Made by a program: the position numbers and the translations under genes. The notes under the pieces are model-generated. The model saw only the letters and a program-made list of their open reading frames with translations. It was not told where the DNA came from and did not search any database. DNA of 64,000 bases from Verrucomicrobiota bacterium (GTDB lineage: Bacteria > Verrucomicrobiota > Verrucomicrobiia > Opitutales > Opitutaceae). Positions 1 through 10,691 of the stretch are shown here, in pieces (position 1 is the stretch's first letter; each line of letters opens with the position of its first letter). The stretch covers positions 602,190 to 666,189 of the forward strand of contig JAEWQP010000022.1 of the NCBI GenBank assembly GCA_023399155.1, in the 5' to 3' direction.

Positions 1-824
1 CCGGAGCCGACGGTAATCAGGGTCTGGTTGATGTTCCAACTGATGCCGGTGGGATCGATCTTCTCCGGCATCGCGTAGGACAGCACGCGGTTGCGCTGGT
101 AATCTTTGAGGTAGGGCAACCAGGATTGCTCGGATCCGTAGAGGTTGCGGCTGGCCGCTTCCTTCGGGCTGACGTTGTTGGCCTCGAGGAAGCGATTGTA
201 GAAATACGTGTCGGCCGCGACGGCCCCCACGACGAGCATGAACGCCGCCAAAGCGCCGACAAAGAAGCGCTTGGAAAGGTTGGAGGCGTACAGGAGAGCA
301 AAGACCATCGGGGGGATCACGAGGGCGGAACCCAGATCCGGTTGCGCCATGATCAAGGCCATTGGCACACCGGCAGCAAGAGCCAACTTGCCCAGTGTCC
401 ACATCGACCGGCTCAGGGTGCCGATCCGGCTGCGGGCGAGGATGCTCGAGCACACCATGAGGACGGCGATCTTTGCCGGCTCGGCGGGCTGCAGGCGGAC
501 GCCGGCCCCGGGGACCTCGAGCCAGCGTTGAGCACCATAGACTTCCACGCCCGCGCCCGTCAGCACGAGGAGCAGCGGCGGGATCGTGGCGACCATGAAC
601 CAGTGGGAGTGCCGCAGGTAGTGGCGGTAGTTGACCAGCGAGACGAGCACGTAGAGCACGGCTCCGAGGCCGAGCCAGCCGATCTGTTGGATATAGAGAT
701 TACCGCCCGTGAAGACCTGCGCGCTGTAAATGAAAAACACCCCGATCGCCGACAGCGCCGCCATGCACAGGGGGGTGACGGGGTCGACGCGCCACTGGGA
801 GCGCTGCTGCACCCAGTTGAACAT
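1..824 (-). CDS. rodA: Rod-shape SEDS glycosyltransferase RodA (3' part beyond window)
   Basis: Polytopic inner-membrane SEDS peptidoglycan polymerase that works with the class B PBP MrdA in lateral wall synthesis. The start is the ATG at 824 (MFNWVQQRSQWRVDPV); hydrophobic helices follow. The family motif QPDLGSALV and the later YQRNRVLSY motif are both visible, which distinguishes a SEDS protein from other polytopic proteins. The reading frame is still open at base 1, so the C-terminal third is missing from the window. It lies 435 bases downstream of mrdA on the same strand, and that spacer carries repeats, so co-transcription is likely but not certain. FtsW is the alternative; the mre context favours RodA. 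Confidence 0.9.
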   Translation of the reverse strand, partial: MFNWVQQRSQWRVDPVTPLCMAALSAIGVFFIYSAQVFTGGNLYIQQIGWLGLGAVLYVLVSLVNYRHYLRHSHWFMVATIPPLLLVLTGAGVEVYGAQRWLEVPGAGVRLQPAEPAKIAVLMVCSSILARSRIGTLSRSMWTLGKLALAAGVPMALIMAQPDLGSALVIPPMVFALLYASNLSKRFFVGALAAFMLVVGAVAADTYFYNRFLEANNVSPKEAASRNLYGSEQSWLPYLKDYQRNRVLSYAMPEKIDPTGISWNINQTLITVGS

Positions 825-906
825 CGGAAGTTGTGATTCGCGCTCGGCGACGGCCACGGCGGGTAAACGTGAGGGGATTCTCGGATAGGAGCAAACAGGG
901 AAAGGC

Positions 907-949
907 GACGAGTGACGAGTGACGAATGGCGAGCGACGAATGACGAGTG
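907..949. repeat. Degenerate GACGAGT/GACGAAT tandem repeat
   Basis: About five imperfect copies of a 7-9 base unit (GACGAGT, GACGAAT, GCGAGC) stand in the rodA-mrdA spacer. No gene is seen in this 435-base gap. Confidence 0.55.
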
Positions 950-1071
950 AGGCGGAAGCGCCGAGTGACACGCGCGGTTGCAGGAGTTCCGACGCGCGAC
1001 GCTCGACTTCAGGGGAAGCCACGATTCAGGCGCCTGACCCTCGTCGCTCGCCGCTCGACTTCCCGGAACCA

Positions 1072-1253
1072 GTCATGAACTTCGCTGCGCGGTGTCTTCT
1101 GGGTAGGGCCGGTTCCCCGAACCCGCCACAAGTGCGAATCGGCCTTCTCGGCCCGCTCGGTTCCGAGGCCGAGCCTGCGGCCGACGAGACCGGCCGCGCC
1201 GCGAACCGGACCAAGCGCGCCCTACCTGCGAAGTCGTCTTCGCGAGTGGATGA
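1072..1253. repeat. Degenerate palindromic intergenic repeat (GGTAGGGC...GCCCTACC type)
   Basis: The segment opens with GGGTAGGGCCGG at 1101 and closes with GCGCCCTACCTG near 1217-1228, with further inverted similarity inside (CTCGGCCCG, GAGGCCGAG). These are the same terminal words as in the palindromes of the nuo cluster, so it is probably a worn member of that family. Confidence 0.45.
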
Positions 1254-1259
1254 CACGTT

Positions 1260-3230
1260 CTAGGGTCGTGGTCCGGCCGCGACCGGCGCGGCAAAGCGCG
1301 AGGCCGGTGGGAGCGGCTGCGGCGGATTCTTCTCGAAATACAGTTCGAGCACGGGCTTGGCCTTCGGGGCGGCGACGGCGCCTCCGCCCATCTCCTCGTC
1401 GGGCTTGTCCCCGATCACGAGCGCGCACCAGGCCACCTTGGGATTTTCCAGGGGGCCGAAACCGACGAACCACGCGAGTTCGAACGTGCCGCGATTGAGT
1501 GTCTTGATCTGGGCGGTGCCGGACTTTCCCGCCAGATTGATACCCGCGATCTTGGCCCGGCTTCCCGTGCCAGCGGCGCCCGGCATCATGGACGGCGTGC
1601 GATCGACCACCTGAAAGAGACCCTCCACGATGGCCGCCCTGTGCTCGGGCTGCAGGCCGATCAGCCGGTTCGGACGTGACGCGATGCGCGCGGTCCGGTC
1701 GCGACGAAGGATCGTCGGCTGCGTCGTCGTTTCATTGCGCGCAAACGAGGCGATCATGGAGGCCATCTGCAGCGGCGTGACGAGCACGTCGCCCTGGCCG
1801 ATTGCCATGTTGGCCGTGTTGCCGGCGGTCCACGGCTCTTTCACCACCGCGCGTTTCCAGGCTGGATCGGGCATGATCATCTTGGTCGCTTCGGCGGGAA
1901 GCTCGATGCCCGTGGGGCGGTCGAGACCGAAGAGACGTCCTTCTTCCGCGAGCTTCTCCGGCCCGAGCCGGAGGGCTGTCTCGTAGAAGAAGACATTGCA
2001 GCTCATGCGCAGCGCATCGACCACCCGCACGGGTCCGTGGCCGGAGCGTCGGTGGCAGACGAAACGCGCCCGCCCGACCATGTAGTAGCCGGGGCAATCC
2101 ACCACCGTGTTCGTCGTGATCGCGCCATGACGCAAGCCGGCCGATGCCGTGATGATCTTGAACGTCGAGCCCGGTGGATACAGCCCGGCCGTCGAGCGGT
2201 TGTATAGCGCCTCCTGCTCAAGCAGACGGTTCCACAAGCGCTGGGGAATGAACGGCGAGGTCTCGTTGAGGTCGAAGTCGGGTTTCGACACGAGGGCCAG
2301 GACTTCGCCGGTGTGTACGTCCATGAGCACAAAGGCGCCGGCCTGGTCGCCGAACACCTCCTCCGCCTTGAGCTGCAGGTCGATGTCCAACGCCGTGAAC
2401 AGCGGTTTGCCGGCCACCGGTGTCTGGCTCGCCACCATGCGGTCCTGGATGCCGTTGGGATCGACGACCCAGATCTCGCTGCCGGTCTGACCCTGAAGGA
2501 GGTCGTCGAACTGGCGCTCGAGCCCATCGCGGCCGTACATGCCCTTCGCGATAAAGGTCTGCAGGTCGGCGCCGGCGAGTCCTTCCATCGGCAGCTCGAG
2601 CGTCGACCCGATGTAGCCGAGCGTGTGAGCGGCGGCGCTGGCGTAGGGATAGTGGCGTGCGGTCGAGGGCAGCAGCTGCACGGGGGAGCCCGGCTTCAAC
2701 TGCTCGAGCAGCCGTGCAAAATCCTCCTGCGAAAGATCATTGATGATCGGAAACGGCAGGAGCGGCTGTTCGTTGAAATGGCGTTCGAGTGTCTTGCGCT
2801 CGATCGTGAGCGGGCGCCGGAGGATGCGGCTGCATTCGGTGAGGTACTTCTCGACCACGCGCGCACGGGCGTGACGGTCGAGCCGTTCCCCCGGATCGGG
2901 GAGCTTGCCTTCGCGGATGTCGCGCACGAGACGAAGCTGGGTTTCCCGGAGCTCCTTGCGCAGCGCATACTCGGAGAAGTTCAGGACCGCGGAGAACCGC
3001 GGCCGATTGGCGACGAGCACGCGGCCCTCACGGTCGAAGATCTCACCGCGCGGTCCGGGAATAAGGATGCGCCGCTGGTTCTGCAGGCGTTCCCGCTCCT
3101 GGAACGCCTCGGTCGACAGGAGCTGGCGGTAGGCGAGTCCGGAGAACAGCACCAGGATCAGCGCCGCCACGAAGAGGTAGAAGAACAGGATCCGCGATCG
3201 GATCGCGCTGTGGTACTCGACTCCGGTCAT
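1260..3230 (-). CDS. mrdA: Penicillin-binding protein 2 (peptidoglycan D,D-transpeptidase MrdA)
   Basis: Class B PBP of 656 residues that cross-links peptidoglycan during elongation together with RodA. One membrane helix lies near residues 13-37, followed by the PBP dimer domain and then the transpeptidase domain. The three active-site motifs are present: STFK (nucleophile Ser355), SCN (Ser410) and KSGT (Lys569). A longer frame continues upstream to 3746, but that part is antisense-like sequence over mreD. The ATG at 3230 was chosen because it forms an ATGA overlap with the mreD stop and places the membrane anchor at the N-terminus. The C-terminus ends in a Pro/Ala-rich tail. Confidence 0.95.
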   Translation of the reverse strand: MTGVEYHSAIRSRILFFYLFVAALILVLFSGLAYRQLLSTEAFQERERLQNQRRILIPGPRGEIFDREGRVLVANRPRFSAVLNFSEYALRKELRETQLRLVRDIREGKLPDPGERLDRHARARVVEKYLTECSRILRRPLTIERKTLERHFNEQPLLPFPIINDLSQEDFARLLEQLKPGSPVQLLPSTARHYPYASAAAHTLGYIGSTLELPMEGLAGADLQTFIAKGMYGRDGLERQFDDLLQGQTGSEIWVVDPNGIQDRMVASQTPVAGKPLFTALDIDLQLKAEEVFGDQAGAFVLMDVHTGEVLALVSKPDFDLNETSPFIPQRLWNRLLEQEALYNRSTAGLYPPGSTFKIITASAGLRHGAITTNTVVDCPGYYMVGRARFVCHRRSGHGPVRVVDALRMSCNVFFYETALRLGPEKLAEEGRLFGLDRPTGIELPAEATKMIMPDPAWKRAVVKEPWTAGNTANMAIGQGDVLVTPLQMASMIASFARNETTTQPTILRRDRTARIASRPNRLIGLQPEHRAAIVEGLFQVVDRTPSMMPGAAGTGSRAKIAGINLAGKSGTAQIKTLNRGTFELAWFVGFGPLENPKVAWCALVIGDKPDEEMGGGAVAAPKAKPVLELYFEKNPPQPLPPASRFAAPVAAGPRP

Positions 3231-3766
3231 GGTGCCTCGCGCAGCTCCGTCTCGAGGTTGAAGCCGAACATCCGCTGCAGCGCGATCTGGGCGGTGAAAA
3301 ACCAGCCGGCGAGCACGCCGACCACCAGTTGCGAGAGCGCGAAGTCCACCAGGATGCGATCCCACGAACTGCTCCAATCCGGCCGGACCGTCGCGGTGAG
3401 CACGAGCATCAGCGCCAGATTGATGGTGAGGGCGACGGCGACGGCGGAGGAAGGATTGAGTCGGTTGAAATTGACGCGCAACGCGTGGGTGATGCACAGA
3501 CACGCGATGGCGGGCAGCACGATCAGGCCGTGCGCGAAGGGCAGGCCGGCCTCCGCCAGCAGTGCCGTGGCGAAGGTCGCGGCCAGCCCCTGGCCGAGCG
3601 TGAGACGCAGCGCGGCAAAGGCGACCGGCAGCCCGAGAAGAAACAGGTAGAGCGAGACGCCCAGGATGGGCGTGTTCGCGAGGTAGTGGTTGGCCTGGCC
3701 CACGACGAACAGGAAAACGAAGGAGCCGCCAAAAGCCACCAGCCATCGATAATCGATGCGGCGCAT
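3227..3766 (-). CDS. mreD: Rod shape-determining protein MreD
   Basis: Small polytopic membrane protein (179 residues, about five hydrophobic helices) of the elongasome. Sequence conservation of MreD is low; the call rests on its length, its membrane profile and its position between mreC and mrdA. It begins 2 bases after the mreC stop and overlaps mrdA by 4 bases (ATGA), so the three genes are translationally coupled. Confidence 0.85.
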   Translation of the reverse strand: MRRIDYRWLVAFGGSFVFLFVVGQANHYLANTPILGVSLYLFLLGLPVAFAALRLTLGQGLAATFATALLAEAGLPFAHGLIVLPAIACLCITHALRVNFNRLNPSSAVAVALTINLALMLVLTATVRPDWSSSWDRILVDFALSQLVVGVLAGWFFTAQIALQRMFGFNLETELREAP

Positions 3767-3767
3767 G

Positions 3768-4598
3768 TCAGCCTCCCTCGATCGGGACGAGGACCGCGAC
3801 CTCGCTCAGTGCCGACAGCCGCTGGTCGAGGATCACCTCGCCCTCCTTGAACTGGCCATCGGGTCCGATGCTAAGTTTTTGGATACGGCCGATGAGGAGC
3901 CCGTCGGGGAAGACGCCCCCGAGGCCGGATGTCAGGAGCTGGGCGGGTTCCGCGACCGAGGCCGCGATGTCGCCGGGCACGAAATGCACGCGCCCGCGCG
4001 GATTGGCGAACTGGGGATTGGCCGCGCCGACGTAGGCGACCGGGCGGTTGTCGCCGGCGAAGTTCGCGGCAAGCCTGATGTTCGGGCTGCTGATCATGTC
4101 GACCACCGATGTCGTGGCGTGCACCTCGCGCACGCGACCCACGACGCCGCCGGTGAAGACCACGGGCGCGCCCACCGGGATCCCGTAATTCGCGCCCTTG
4201 CGTATCCAGATCTGCTGCCACCACACGGAGAAGTCGCGGCGCGCCACGCGCGCGATCTCGTAGCGGTATCCATCGTGCACCGGCAGGCCCAGGAGCCGCT
4301 CGAGCCGCTCGACCTCGGCGCGCAGGGACTCGTTCTCGCGGATCGCGATCTCATAGTGCGCGTTGGTGCGCGCGATGTCGCGCCCCGCCGCGATGAGCTC
4401 GTCCTTCGACTGCACGCGCAGCGACCAGTATTCCTGGAGGTCGCGCAGGTCCGAGGCGGCGAGCAGGGTGGGCGCCTGGAATTCGTAGAAGCTGACGCGG
4501 GTCAGCGATTTCACCACCAGCGGGAGGACCAGCCAACCGACCACGACGAGGCCGAGTGCGAGGAACGGGCGGGCCTGGAGGAAGGTTTTGCGAGACAC
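3768..4598 (-). CDS. mreC: Rod shape-determining protein MreC
   Basis: Periplasmic scaffold of the elongasome, 276 residues. A single N-terminal membrane helix (about residues 12-30) is followed by a coiled coil rich in Glu/Arg/Leu (about 60-105) and then the beta-rich MreC domain with the family-typical segment GVVGRVREVHATTSVV. It follows mreB after 177 bases and is tightly coupled to mreD. Confidence 0.93.
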   Translation of the reverse strand: MSRKTFLQARPFLALGLVVVGWLVLPLVVKSLTRVSFYEFQAPTLLAASDLRDLQEYWSLRVQSKDELIAAGRDIARTNAHYEIAIRENESLRAEVERLERLLGLPVHDGYRYEIARVARRDFSVWWQQIWIRKGANYGIPVGAPVVFTGGVVGRVREVHATTSVVDMISSPNIRLAANFAGDNRPVAYVGAANPQFANPRGRVHFVPGDIAASVAEPAQLLTSGLGGVFPDGLLIGRIQKLSIGPDGQFKEGEVILDQRLSALSEVAVLVPIEGG

Positions 4599-4604
4599 GC
4601 TGGG

Positions 4605-4760
4605 GAAGGGCTGAAGAACTGAAAGGCTGAAGGGCTGATGGAGGCTGCTCGGTGACTCGGTGTGACGCGCTAAAGTCCGCGGCGAGCGTCCGGACTCAGT
4701 GTTGGCTGTGTGGGCTGTCCTTCCTCCAGCTCTTCAGCCTTCCGTCCGTCAGCCTTCTCG
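4605..4760. repeat. CTGAAAGGCTGAAGGG-type intergenic repeat
   Basis: The mreB-mreC spacer carries tandem words GGGCTGAAGAACTGAAAGGC at 4608-4640 and an inverted counterpart (TTCAGCCTTCC, GTCAGCCTTC) at 4734-4758. The same words recur near 10455 and 19785, so this is a family of short intergenic repeats that can form a weak hairpin. Confidence 0.5.
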
Positions 4761-4775
4761 GCGGCACCGCCGCGC

Positions 4776-5810
<1,035 letters not shown>

Positions 5811-5844
5811 GATGTTCTGAGGAGACGCGGGGCGGTTCCTCCGG

Positions 5845-5873
5845 AATCAATGTCCCGGGGCGAAAAGTGTCAA
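5845..5873 (-). promoter_or_regulatory. Putative sigma-70 promoter of mreB
   Basis: On the minus strand TTGACA (5873-5868) is followed after 17 bases by TTGATT (5850-5845), 35 bases before the mreB start. The -35 box is perfect and the -10 box is weak. Confidence 0.4.
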
Positions 5874-5974
5874 AGTCAAACTCGTCGCGCGCGTGAGCGG
5901 CGATCGTCGAGGCACGACAGACAGGGCGGAGACGATGCAGCCGAAGCACGCTTCGGGTATCCGCACCACGGAAA

Positions 5975-6004
5975 CGAAAAAGACGCAGCCGGCTGGCTGC
6001 GTCT
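5975..6004 (-). terminator. Rho-independent terminator after tatA
   Basis: On the minus strand a perfect 10-base stem (AGACGCAGCC / GGCTGCGTCT, 4-base loop) is followed at once by TTTTCGTTTC. It lies 34 bases downstream of the tatA stop codon. Confidence 0.8.
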
Positions 6005-6037
6005 CGACCGGGGCGCGGTGCACCGTGGGAGCGTGGA

Positions 6038-6286
6038 TCAGTTGTCCTTCGTGGTCTTGACCGCGCCGTTCTTCGAGGCGGCGGGACTGGCCGGCTTGTC
6101 GCCAGGCTGGTCCTCGTCGTCGTCCGTATTGATCGCCTTCTTGAACTCCTTCATCGACTTGCCCATTCCCTTGGCGAGTTCCGGCAGCTTCTTCGCGCCG
6201 AAGAGCAGCATGACAACCGCGAGGATCAGGATGATCTCCCAAGGCCCGAGTGCAAAGGCGAGCACCTGTGGAACGACGAGATTCAT
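6038..6286 (-). CDS. tatA: Twin-arginine translocase subunit TatA
   Basis: 82-residue component of the Tat export pore. The family hallmark is clear: one short N-terminal membrane helix (about residues 12-28, ending FGAKKLPELAKG) followed by an amphipathic helix (GKSMKEFKKA) and an acidic, disordered tail. It could be TatE/TatA rather than TatB given the FGxKKLPE motif and short length. tatB and tatC are not in the window. It sits between rpoD and mreB and has its own terminator. Confidence 0.92.
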   Translation of the reverse strand: MNLVVPQVLAFALGPWEIILILAVVMLLFGAKKLPELAKGMGKSMKEFKKAINTDDDEDQPGDKPASPAASKNGAVKTTKDN

Positions 6287-6301
6287 AAGAAGTGACTGTC
6301 T

Positions 6302-6329
6302 ACGTTATCCGCGCGTCCCGGGCTGTAAA
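6302..6329 (-). promoter_or_regulatory. Putative promoter of tatA
   Basis: Minus-strand TTTACA (6329-6324) and TAACGT (6307-6302) with a 16-base spacer stand about 16 bases before the tatA start. The match to sigma-70 consensus is moderate. Confidence 0.3.
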
Positions 6330-6367
6330 GGTCGATTGCGGGCGTGCGGCCGACGCAGGGCGAAGAC

Positions 6368-6612
6368 GAATGGAGTAGGAAGAATGGAGAATGGCGCATG
6401 GGGAAGCGGGGCGAATGGGACGTTCGGGATCCGTCTCGGAAGAACGCATCGTTTCCAAAAGTTCGTTCTCGTTCCCATGCTCTTTCTCGTTCTCTCCATC
6501 CATCCTGACTCCGGGCGCGGGGGGTCATGCCGTGAGCGGCACGGCACAGCCCGGCCCCGGGGCTGTGCGCCGAATTGTAGAGAAAGAGAACGAGGGGAGA
6601 GAAAGAGTCGGG
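6368..6612. repeat. Purine/pyrimidine-biased GTTCTCGTTCTC intergenic repeat
   Basis: The rpoD-tatA spacer holds a purine-rich arm (GAATGGAGTAGGAAGAATGG), a pyrimidine-rich arm (TTCGTTCTCGTTCCC, TTTCTCGTTCTCTCC at about 6460-6498) and another purine-rich run at 6580-6608. Similar words occur at 10540 and 44071. No gene is seen here. Confidence 0.5.
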
Positions 6613-6613
6613 G

Positions 6614-8440
<1,827 letters not shown>

Positions 8441-8448
8441 ATGAGTCG

Positions 8449-10437
8449 TTAAACCGGGTGGCGGATGAGCGGCGGATTGAGCTTCAGGCGACGAAGTTCT
8501 TCGGTGGTCTTGAGCAGGGAGATTAAGTCAGCGTCGAACTTCCCCTGTTTGGCGGCGATTTCAAGCTCGATTTTGCGTAATCTTGGATCGCAAAAGTTGC
8601 TGACAATCCGACGGATACCATCGTTTGCGACCTTGAATGGCTCCTCGATCAGGGGCGTCTCGAACAGAAGCGAGGCGACGAAATTCCGGTCGTCGGGATC
8701 GCTCAACAGGCTCTCGACCTCCTGCACACCGGGCCAGAGGTCATGGGCAAACTCGTTGAGGAAGCGATCGAGCAGTCGCCCGGCGCGATGGCGGGTGTTG
8801 ATCCACTCATGATGAACGCTTTGGGCCAGAGCCTTGCCCAGGCTTTCGAAGTGGAGGACCAGCAGGAGCAAGTCATGTTCTACGGTCGCAATGCCCTCGG
8901 GCTGAGCGGACACCTCGCTGCCAGGCGCGCTGCCCGATGCCTGGTCTGACGTGGACTCCGCTTCGAGTCCGGGATGGCCCTCGGGCGCCTCGGGGAGCGG
9001 TTCATCGTCGTCGCCGCGGGGCGGAGGTGCGACCGACGCGGTCGTTGACGTTGGGCGCCGATCGGCCGGCGGAGACGGAGCGCGGAACGACGCCCGACGG
9101 TCGGCGTTCTCGCGAAAGCGCCGGTAGTCGTTCTCAAGGGCGGTGCGGTTGAGGTGGAGGAGCTTGGCGACCTCCGCGAGGTAGCCGGATTGGGCGACTT
9201 CGGACGACGCCTCCCGGATGATGGCGAACAGTTCGCGGCACACGTCGGCCGTCTGCTGGGCGGAGAGCGCCTGGGGCTCGGGCGCGAGCGCGCTGGCGGC
9301 GAAACCCATGGCCGACACCGGATGGCGTCGCAGCTCGTCGATCGCTTCCGCGCCGCGGTCGCGCACCAGTTCGTCGGGGTCGATCTTGGCGCCGAGCGCG
9401 GCGAGCGGAAGAAACCGCACCTCCAGGCCCTCCCTGAGCGCGAGGGGGAGCAGGCGCAGCGCGGCCTTCTGGCCGGCGCTGTCGCCATCGAGCAGGCATT
9501 CGAGCCCGGCATCGTAGCGATGCAGCAGGCGCAGCTGTGTATCCGTGACGCCGGTACCCTGCGGCGCGATCGTCGCGGTGAGGCCGGCGGTGAAGCAGCG
9601 GATCGCGTCGAGCTGGCCCTCCACCATGAGAAACGGCGTATCCGGCCCGGCATGATGACGCGCGCGGTCGAGGTTGAAGAGCAGCTGGCCCTTGGTGAAG
9701 ACGGGCGTCTCGGGCGAGTTGACGTACTTGGCCTCGTGCGTGGGGTCGTCGGTCGGGGTGATGTCGAGCTGGCGCGCGGTGAATGCGACCACGCGGCCCT
9801 GATGGTCGCGGATCGGGATCAGCAGGCGGCCGCGAAAGCGCGGGGAAAGCTGCCCGTTCTGGCGCACGTAGAACAGTCCGCTCTGGCGCAGGGCCTCATC
9901 GGCGTAGCCCTTCTTCTGCAGGTGCTCGGCGAGCCGGCCGCCATCCGGCGCGGCGATCCCGATCCTGTAATCCTCGGCCACGGCGAGATCGAAGCGCCGC
10001 TTCTTCGTCCAGTAGTCGCGGGCAAACGGGCCGGCCCCGTTCCGGGACAGGAACGCGTCGTGGAAGAACCCCGTCGCCTCCTCATGCAGGTCGAACAGCT
10101 GCTGGCGCAGCGACCGCTCCTCGCGGGAGATGCCGCCGCTCTCGTACTCGAGCGGGATGTTGTAGCGGTGCGCCAGGGTCTCGACTGCCTCGGTGAAACC
10201 GAGCCGCTCCGTCTCCATCACGAACGAGATCACATCACCGGCCTTGCCGCTGGAAAAGCACTTGAACAAGCCCTTGTCCGGCGAGACGAAAAAGGACGGC
10301 GACTTCTCGGGATTGAACGGACTGAGTCCCTTGAACTTCGAGCCCGCGCGTTTGAGCGCGACCGTGGCGGACACCACGTCGACGATATCGACGCGCGCCT
10401 TGAGGTTGAGGATGCTGGCCTGCTTGATGACGGGCAC
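8449..10437 (-). CDS. dnaG: DNA primase DnaG, zinc-ligand residues replaced
   Basis: 662-residue replicative primase. The N-terminal CHC2-type fold is recognisable, but the usual ligands of the zinc ribbon are changed: where most primases have CPFH and CFGCG this one reads SPFN and CFSSG, so only one of four metal ligands remains. The Toprim catalytic core follows, with the Glu motif MVEGQLDAIRC and the acidic motif LLDGDSAGQKAA. The C-terminal helicase-binding part is preceded by a Pro/Ser/Ala-rich linker. Upstream of rpoD with an 8-base gap. Similar ligand loss is known in alphaproteobacterial DnaG, so the protein is probably functional. Confidence 0.94.
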   Translation of the reverse strand: MPVIKQASILNLKARVDIVDVVSATVALKRAGSKFKGLSPFNPEKSPSFFVSPDKGLFKCFSSGKAGDVISFVMETERLGFTEAVETLAHRYNIPLEYESGGISREERSLRQQLFDLHEEATGFFHDAFLSRNGAGPFARDYWTKKRRFDLAVAEDYRIGIAAPDGGRLAEHLQKKGYADEALRQSGLFYVRQNGQLSPRFRGRLLIPIRDHQGRVVAFTARQLDITPTDDPTHEAKYVNSPETPVFTKGQLLFNLDRARHHAGPDTPFLMVEGQLDAIRCFTAGLTATIAPQGTGVTDTQLRLLHRYDAGLECLLDGDSAGQKAALRLLPLALREGLEVRFLPLAALGAKIDPDELVRDRGAEAIDELRRHPVSAMGFAASALAPEPQALSAQQTADVCRELFAIIREASSEVAQSGYLAEVAKLLHLNRTALENDYRRFRENADRRASFRAPSPPADRRPTSTTASVAPPPRGDDDEPLPEAPEGHPGLEAESTSDQASGSAPGSEVSAQPEGIATVEHDLLLLVLHFESLGKALAQSVHHEWINTRHRAGRLLDRFLNEFAHDLWPGVQEVESLLSDPDDRNFVASLLFETPLIEEPFKVANDGIRRIVSNFCDPRLRKIELEIAAKQGKFDADLISLLKTTEELRRLKLNPPLIRHPV

Positions 10438-10454
10438 GGGGAGGGCTGAGAGAC

Positions 10455-10503
10455 GGAAGGGCTGAAAGGCTGAAAGGCTGAAGGGCTGAAAGGCTGAAAG
10501 ACA
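10455..10503. repeat. Tandem GGCTGAAAGG repeat upstream of dnaG
   Basis: Five near-identical 9-10 base units (GGCTGAAAG/GGCTGAAGG) stand directly before dnaG on its 5' side; the same unit occurs near 4608 and 19790. Confidence 0.6.
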
Positions 10504-10539
10504 GAACGGCGGCGACGTGCGCCTTACTCCGGCCCCCAG

Positions 10540-10575
10540 ATCGTTCTCATACTCGTTCTCTTACTCTTTCTCCCC
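10540..10575. repeat. CGTTCTC-type pyrimidine-rich intergenic repeat
   Basis: Words TCGTTCTCATACTCGTTCTC and TTACTCTTTCTCC match the repeat family at 6460 and 44071. Confidence 0.45.
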
Positions 10576-10691
10576 GCTCGAACGGGTGAAGGACCTCGGG
10601 CCGGTGGCGCAGAGACTCCGGGCGATGCGGACGGTGGTGCGTTGCCTCATGCGGGAGGGTGCATGGTTCGGCCCTTCGCGCACGCGCCGCG

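Noticed and set aside
2313..3650. Long plus-strand frame of 445 codons over mrdA/mreD
   Set aside because: It lies antisense to mrdA and mreD, which have clear family motifs; its composition is that of a GC-rich shadow frame.
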